A DNA stretch of 64,000 nt from Nautilus pompilius (lineage: Eukaryota > Mollusca > Cephalopoda > Nautilida > Nautilidae). This document shows positions 59,256-64,000 of this stretch, one piece after another. Positions within the stretch are counted from its first letter, which is position 1. The number at the start of each line of letters is the position of its first letter. The notes below the pieces were generated by a model. That model saw only the letters and a list, made by a program, of their open reading frames with translations. It searched no databases and was not told where the DNA came from. The stretch is taken from contig JACATO010000092.1 in assembly GCA_018389105.1 (NCBI GenBank), positions 868,001-932,000 on the forward strand, given 5' to 3'. The position numbers and the translations under genes were made by a program.

Positions 59256-61130
59256 ATTAATTATTCTAAAGAAAAGCAACAATATACCACAGGTCAGTAA
59301 ATGCTATGATGGGAAGTGGATGGATATTTTTTAAATGTCAAATATTTTTTTGGCTGCTGCTTTATTAAATATCCTTTGTTTACAAAAAAATAAAACTATT
59401 TAAGACAAAATTGGTATTTATATGTAAGAACAATGAAAACAACAAGAATTTGACCTTGGAAGACAGGTTAGCATAGAACTTGAAAATGCAAGCAAAATTA
59501 AAGAAAATAAGTTACATAGTCACTCTAGAGTTTGTTAATTTTGTTTAAAATATTTCTGGGTTTGTTTGTGTTTTTTTTGTTAATAAAATCCAAAAACAAA
59601 ACAAAACAAAAACATTAGTAAAAAATATTTTAAAACAAAATATGCCATTTTGATTTGGAATCATTTAATGTCGAAGCTAATATTGAGTATATCCACTTTT
59701 ATGTTAAGCATGAAAATTTTTTTATTACCGAATTAAATAAAAACTGAGGCCTCTTTACTTCATTTTTAACTAACGAAGGTTGTTAGTTAACAATTAATTT
59801 TAATTATCTCATGTAAATTAGTTTCCATCTCTGGTAGTGTTACTCGTTAGCTTAGTTTGATACAATGTTTAAAAAATATATTTATTCCATCAAACATTCA
59901 TACTTGAATTTGAAAACCTATTTAAAATGAAATAAAAGCAACACTCTAGTAGGCTGTTATGAGTTTGAGAAATGAATTTAGAACTACAATGTTGACATCT
60001 AGGATTAAAGTTAATTTAAATTTTTTTTTTTTTTTTACCTCGGCAACTGTTTATCATTAAATAAATATTTAATTGCAGAAAGTTATACTGTCACTTCAGA
60101 TTGGTACAGTTAAAATTCTTTTTATGATTAATTTACTTTTTGACCAACATTAAATAAGAACTCTTCATGTAGAATTGTGTTCATAGCTGACCTCATGTGG
60201 TATCTTTTAAGGTTCACTGACTTAAAAAAAACTCAAAAAGGTACTTTAACAGAGAAGAAGTCAGTCAGTATATCACTAAGTGGGAATTATTTCTACAACC
60301 TTTCAAAAGTAGCATTTTTTAAATTCACTGTTAAGTTTAAAACGCTTTATGTATTATCTATAGCTAAAACAAGATGGAACAATGTTACACGTGCAGTGTA
60401 CAAATGTGTCCTATAATTAGTATCTTTTTTAATACCAAAATTATCACTAAAGCAATTCAGGGGGCCACTGGTAGATAAACATTACTTTAGAATATTTCCA
60501 TATAGTATTTATGGTTACAGCAACCAAGATCAGACAGGAAATGCAATGAAATAATAATTTTAAAATTTGATAAAGAAAATGGTAATTTTCACTAAAGACT
60601 AATGAATAGGCCTACTTAAGTGGTACATTAATGCCTACTATTCAGCTTAATTTTTAATGTCTAGCTTCATTTTGTAATACAGTAAAAATATTAATGAAAA
60701 GGATTTGGTATTATACACTGCTTTCTTGCTCTATGGACCTGTAACTAGAAAAATCTACTTTATAGCTAGTTGGCAGGCATGGGGAAAGAAAAAAGATTAT
60801 GTTATGCTCCTTGAGTGACAAAACCATTTGAAAACATTTTATAATGTTTCCTGCATAACATGTTCTCTATTCCTAACATTGTATGTGTTTTAGTTATGTT
60901 AACATAATGAAAACTTTAATGATATTTAGCTCAGATGAGATGGCAGTAGGAAGGTGTAGTGGTATTTATACTAGCTATTTTAGTACCTTCTGAAAGTGTA
61001 TTTCCTAGAAAATTCTTGAATCCTCAGATAATCTCAGGCAAATTTTATTTCCTAGAATATTCTTGAACATTTGGGTATTCTCAGGTAAAAGTGCATGATT
61101 GTTAATTTTTGTTTCATTTTTTTTATTTGC
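59256..61130. other. Intergenic, no feature recognised
   Basis: A+T-rich DNA with poly-T tracts (for example 60,020-60,036). The longest open stretch (60,177-60,416, +) has no recognisable motif and base use like its surroundings, so I do not call a gene. Confidence 0.5.
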
Positions 61131-61399
61131 AGGACAGAATTTACTCTTATTTATGAAGTTACTTGAAAAAATAATTTTTAAAATTAGCTATGTTAAATTT
61201 GTTTAATTTTACAGTTTCTTTTGTTTAAGACATCTGTCACACATTATTAGCATTGATTTCAGGCAATGGAGAAACCATGTCATGATGTGTAGTAGTTTTT
61301 TGTCACTGAAGCTTGCTGTCCTGATGATGTCCCTTTGGTGGCAGAAATCATGTGAATTGTTTTAGTGGTGATGGCAGGCATGTGGTGTATATCTAGTAC

Positions 61400-63090
61400 A
61401 TGAAAAGAGAAATAGAGAGTGTTTGCTTTTATAAATAATTGAAATTTTTAGCAAAGTTATCTGTCATGCACATACTCCATTTGCATTTTATTTGCATTGC
61501 GCAGAATTTCTTAATTGTAAATGAGGAAAGAGAAAAGCTGCTGTTGTTTTGTCCTTACTAATATAATAAAAGAACCATGACTTGGCTTTTAATCTAATAA
61601 CTGGGCCAGTCTGCTGTTTCAAGATTATAAACCTAACTTAATTTTATTATATAAGTTAAGGTATAGATTTTTTTTTTTCAGTAAATCTGTCATTAAATAG
61701 ATGTGCGCACATTTTTAATGATGAAACTCTTTACCTACTTGGTTAATGTGCAAGGCCAACGTTAGTGTCTTTATCTATAATATTAATATTTTGAAAAGAG
61801 ATTGTGGAGATGCTGAGTGTGTCTTATCTCACAGAGGTAGAAGGTTTAACAACTAAGCAAGATGTCCAGCTAAAATATGATTTGTCTTATCCAGCTGGTA
61901 GTTCTTGTGTATTATATCAGGAAATAGAAGAAAAAAACCAATGATTTTTCTTTTAAGTTGTTAATATTTCACATTGTGATATAAATGTAAACATTTTTTC
62001 AAGCATAAAAACAAGATTTTCAATAAGTCAGTATTGATTTATTATTTTTTATTGTTGCTGTTACTGACTCTATGAAAAACAATTTAAAATTTATTTGTTT
62101 TTAATCATAAAAAAAGATAATTTGTAGAAAGATTTTTTTTCCAGGCATATGCTGAAATGCTTGTTTCTAAATTCATGTACTTTTATCTATAAAATATCAA
62201 GAGAATTTAGTGAATATTTTGTGGTGTTCCCTGCAGTTTTATAAACAAATTTCTTTTTTCTGCTGTAATTTTTGTTCTCTATGCAGATCCAGTTTCTTTC
62301 CTCTGGGAATCTTATATTCTAAATAAACATTTGTGGCTCCAAAATGTCTGTCTTTCCTGGCCTCCCATTTTCACTTTACAACTCTTCTTCCAGAGAGAGA
62401 CTGATGAACATCCAAACTGGTCAATGAAATTAATGTTAGAAAAAGTGTTTTTCAGATGCAGTAATTAGTGAATGCATCCAATTCTTCCATGTCTCTCACA
62501 CAACTGACGTTTTCACCCATGTAACAAAGACTGATGTTCAGTGCTATAGCTGCAGATCTGCTTGGTGATGCTGATAGCAGCTAATTCATCAATCTTATCG
62601 AATTTGCTTAGAAATGTTAATTTTTCCCACCGATACAGGACTTGCAGGAGTTTGTTTTGGCTTATTCCCAATAACTGTGGGGAAATGCCCTCTACTGGCT
62701 AAATTTAAATCAACAGTTACTAAGGTAAAGCTGAATGTCTGAAAGAGAGCAAATTTGAGCTATAAACTGAAAGGGCCATTGCTTCAAGACAATCAAATCC
62801 CTTCATTTGAAACACTGCTGTGAGCACCATCTAACATGCTTCAGAAATTTGTAACTTTGCATATACCACAGGAGAGTTTCTGTCAGAGGAATTCTGAAAA
62901 TGGCTGTGAAAAAATCTTTCTGAAATAGACTATTTTTTTTTAGAAAACAGGTAGTTTTATTGGATCTATTTGTAACACACACAACCTTGAAAAATCTAGA
63001 TGATGATTATTGAAAACAGATTTTAACAACTTATTGTTAGTACATCTGTGCTATTTTTAGCATCATAAATAATAATTTGTGGTTCTTAAT
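61400..63090. other. Intergenic, no confident gene; two isolated coding-like stretches
   Basis: A + strand stretch of about 45 codons after a CTCACAG acceptor (61,832-61,945) and a - strand stretch of about 48 codons after a CTCTTTCAG acceptor (about 62,735-62,590) are open and protein-like. They have no matching donor or partner exons that I could find. The rest is unremarkable A+T-rich sequence. Confidence 0.3.
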
Positions 63091-63094
63091 ATTA

Positions 63095-63370
63095 AAATCA
63101 GATTAGCCAATGGTTCAATAGCTGGACTGCTGGATTAACACAGTTCGAATTCTCATCAAGTTAAGCTTGGTTTGATGTAATGGTTTCTTCTCACTCTTCA
63201 GCAGCCAGCAATGTGGATTTCCTTCCCACATCTAGAATTTCTAGTAGGGATTTTCTGCAGTAGGTGTATGGCTAATTCCATACCTTGTTCTCATCCATTT
63301 GGTTTAGGAAACTGAAAAGGGGTTTCCTCTGGTGGATGCCTTAACACTAATAAGTTAATACTTTTTGACA
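63095..63370 (+). repeat. tRNA-derived SINE, best-preserved copy
   Basis: Head: AGCCAATGGTTCAATAGCTGG (A-box region, 63,105-63,125), then CACAGTTCGAATTC (B-box, matches GGTTCGAATCC). The body has CTTGGTTTGATGTAATGG and TTTCTTCTCACTC, shared with the copies at 28,800 and 45,060. No long poly(A) tail is seen. Confidence 0.75.
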
Positions 63371-64000
63371 ACTTTTGTAGATAAGTAAGAAAGATGGTTC
63401 TTCAGATTCACAAAAAGACACAAAAATAAAAATGTAATCAAAGTTTGAAATCCAAGATCAGCATGGTTAAGGAATCAGAAATGAGAGTTGTAAAACAGTA
63501 AAAAAACAAGAAAGATATAAAGATGACAGTTTAAAATGGCTACAGCAGCAGTTGCAGACAGATTTTAATTTGATTGCAAAACAACAGTTGAGAACATTTA
63601 TTCCAAATAAAGCAAATTAAATCCAGTATTGTTGATGACTTCATCATGGCTTAGTGTCTTTAATGCTGTCTAACCAGCATCCCATTTATATTGGAAATCA
63701 GACAATTTCATTCTTGGAAGAAAGCTTAACATTTAACATATAAAGAGGTGGATTGAGGCCTGGCAATGGTGGCAGGTTTATTTTAAAAAATGTAAAATTG
63801 CTCTCTGAAATAATCTTGAAACAACTGATTATAATAAAAGTTTGTTTTCTTGATTTAGTAATCACCCTTATTAAAAAAGAAATTATTGTGAAATATAATT
63901 TGGTTTTCATATGAAATGTGTTGTAAATATTTCACTATAAAAGAAATTAATTTTTTATCTGATCCTCATGAAGTACTAAGTGGTTAATGAAAACTTGTTT
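63371..64000. other. Intergenic, nothing recognised
   Basis: A-rich/T-rich sequence to the window edge without coding motif or repeat ends that I can identify. Confidence 0.5.

Noticed and set aside
60177..60416. 79-codon + strand ORF
   Set aside because: No motif, no splice context, and composition like the surrounding spacer; probably chance.
1..64000. CRISPR arrays, bacterial operons, Shine-Dalgarno sites, intact tRNA/rRNA genes
   Set aside because: The sequence is intron-bearing animal DNA. The only tRNA-like sequences are SINE heads that lack a full cloverleaf.

Overview
This window is a stretch of animal (metazoan) nuclear genome. It is strongly A+T-rich. Three host genes are split by spliceosomal introns with GT-AG borders and polypyrimidine tracts, poly(A) signals follow the genes, and the spacers and introns are full of DNA transposons and tRNA-derived SINEs. 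The encoded proteins are recognisable but well diverged from my memory of the human ones (by eye nearer one third than two thirds identical for MKKS). The host is therefore not a mammal, and is probably an early-branching vertebrate or an invertebrate. A fish/lamprey-type Tc1 element hints at an aquatic animal, but I cannot name the species.

Layout: (1) 1-20.6 kb, + strand: the C-terminal 405 codons of VIPAS39 (SPE-39/VIPAR), 15 exons, with the 5' end lying outside the window. Its introns hold two Tigger/mariner elements with intact ends, a hAT MITE with a perfect 8-bp target duplication, degenerate Tc1 copies and SINEs. (2) 20.6-25.2 kb: 3' region of VIPAS39 and a decayed non-LTR retrotransposon. 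(3) 25.2-42.3 kb, - strand: a 12-exon gene whose N-terminal third matches SLX4IP. The model is in frame throughout and gives 802 aa, about twice the human length, because of a long disordered middle and an extra folded-looking C-terminal module. A second mariner lies in its last intron. (4) 42.3-45.5 kb: SLX4IP/MKKS intergenic space, about half of it a nearly complete Tc1 element. (5) 45.5-53.4 kb, + strand: MKKS (BBS6), with two upstream ORFs in 5' leader exons (62 and 56 codons, each for a small one-helix protein) followed by a four-exon, 573-aa chaperonin-like protein. (6) 53.4-64 kb: hAT fragment, a broken transposon-type ORF, an unidentified decayed coding block on the - strand, microsatellites and a SINE; no intact gene.

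The genes do different jobs: VIPAS39 acts with VPS33B in endosome/lysosome trafficking, SLX4IP in SLX4-XPF nuclease biology, and MKKS in BBSome assembly. The SLX4IP/MKKS head-to-head pair also exists in human, so this is conserved microsynteny. VIPAS39 as the convergent third neighbour is not the human arrangement as I know it. The points most worth following up are the conserved two-uORF leader of MKKS, the extended SLX4IP C-terminus, and the Tc1 copy sitting between two divergent genes.
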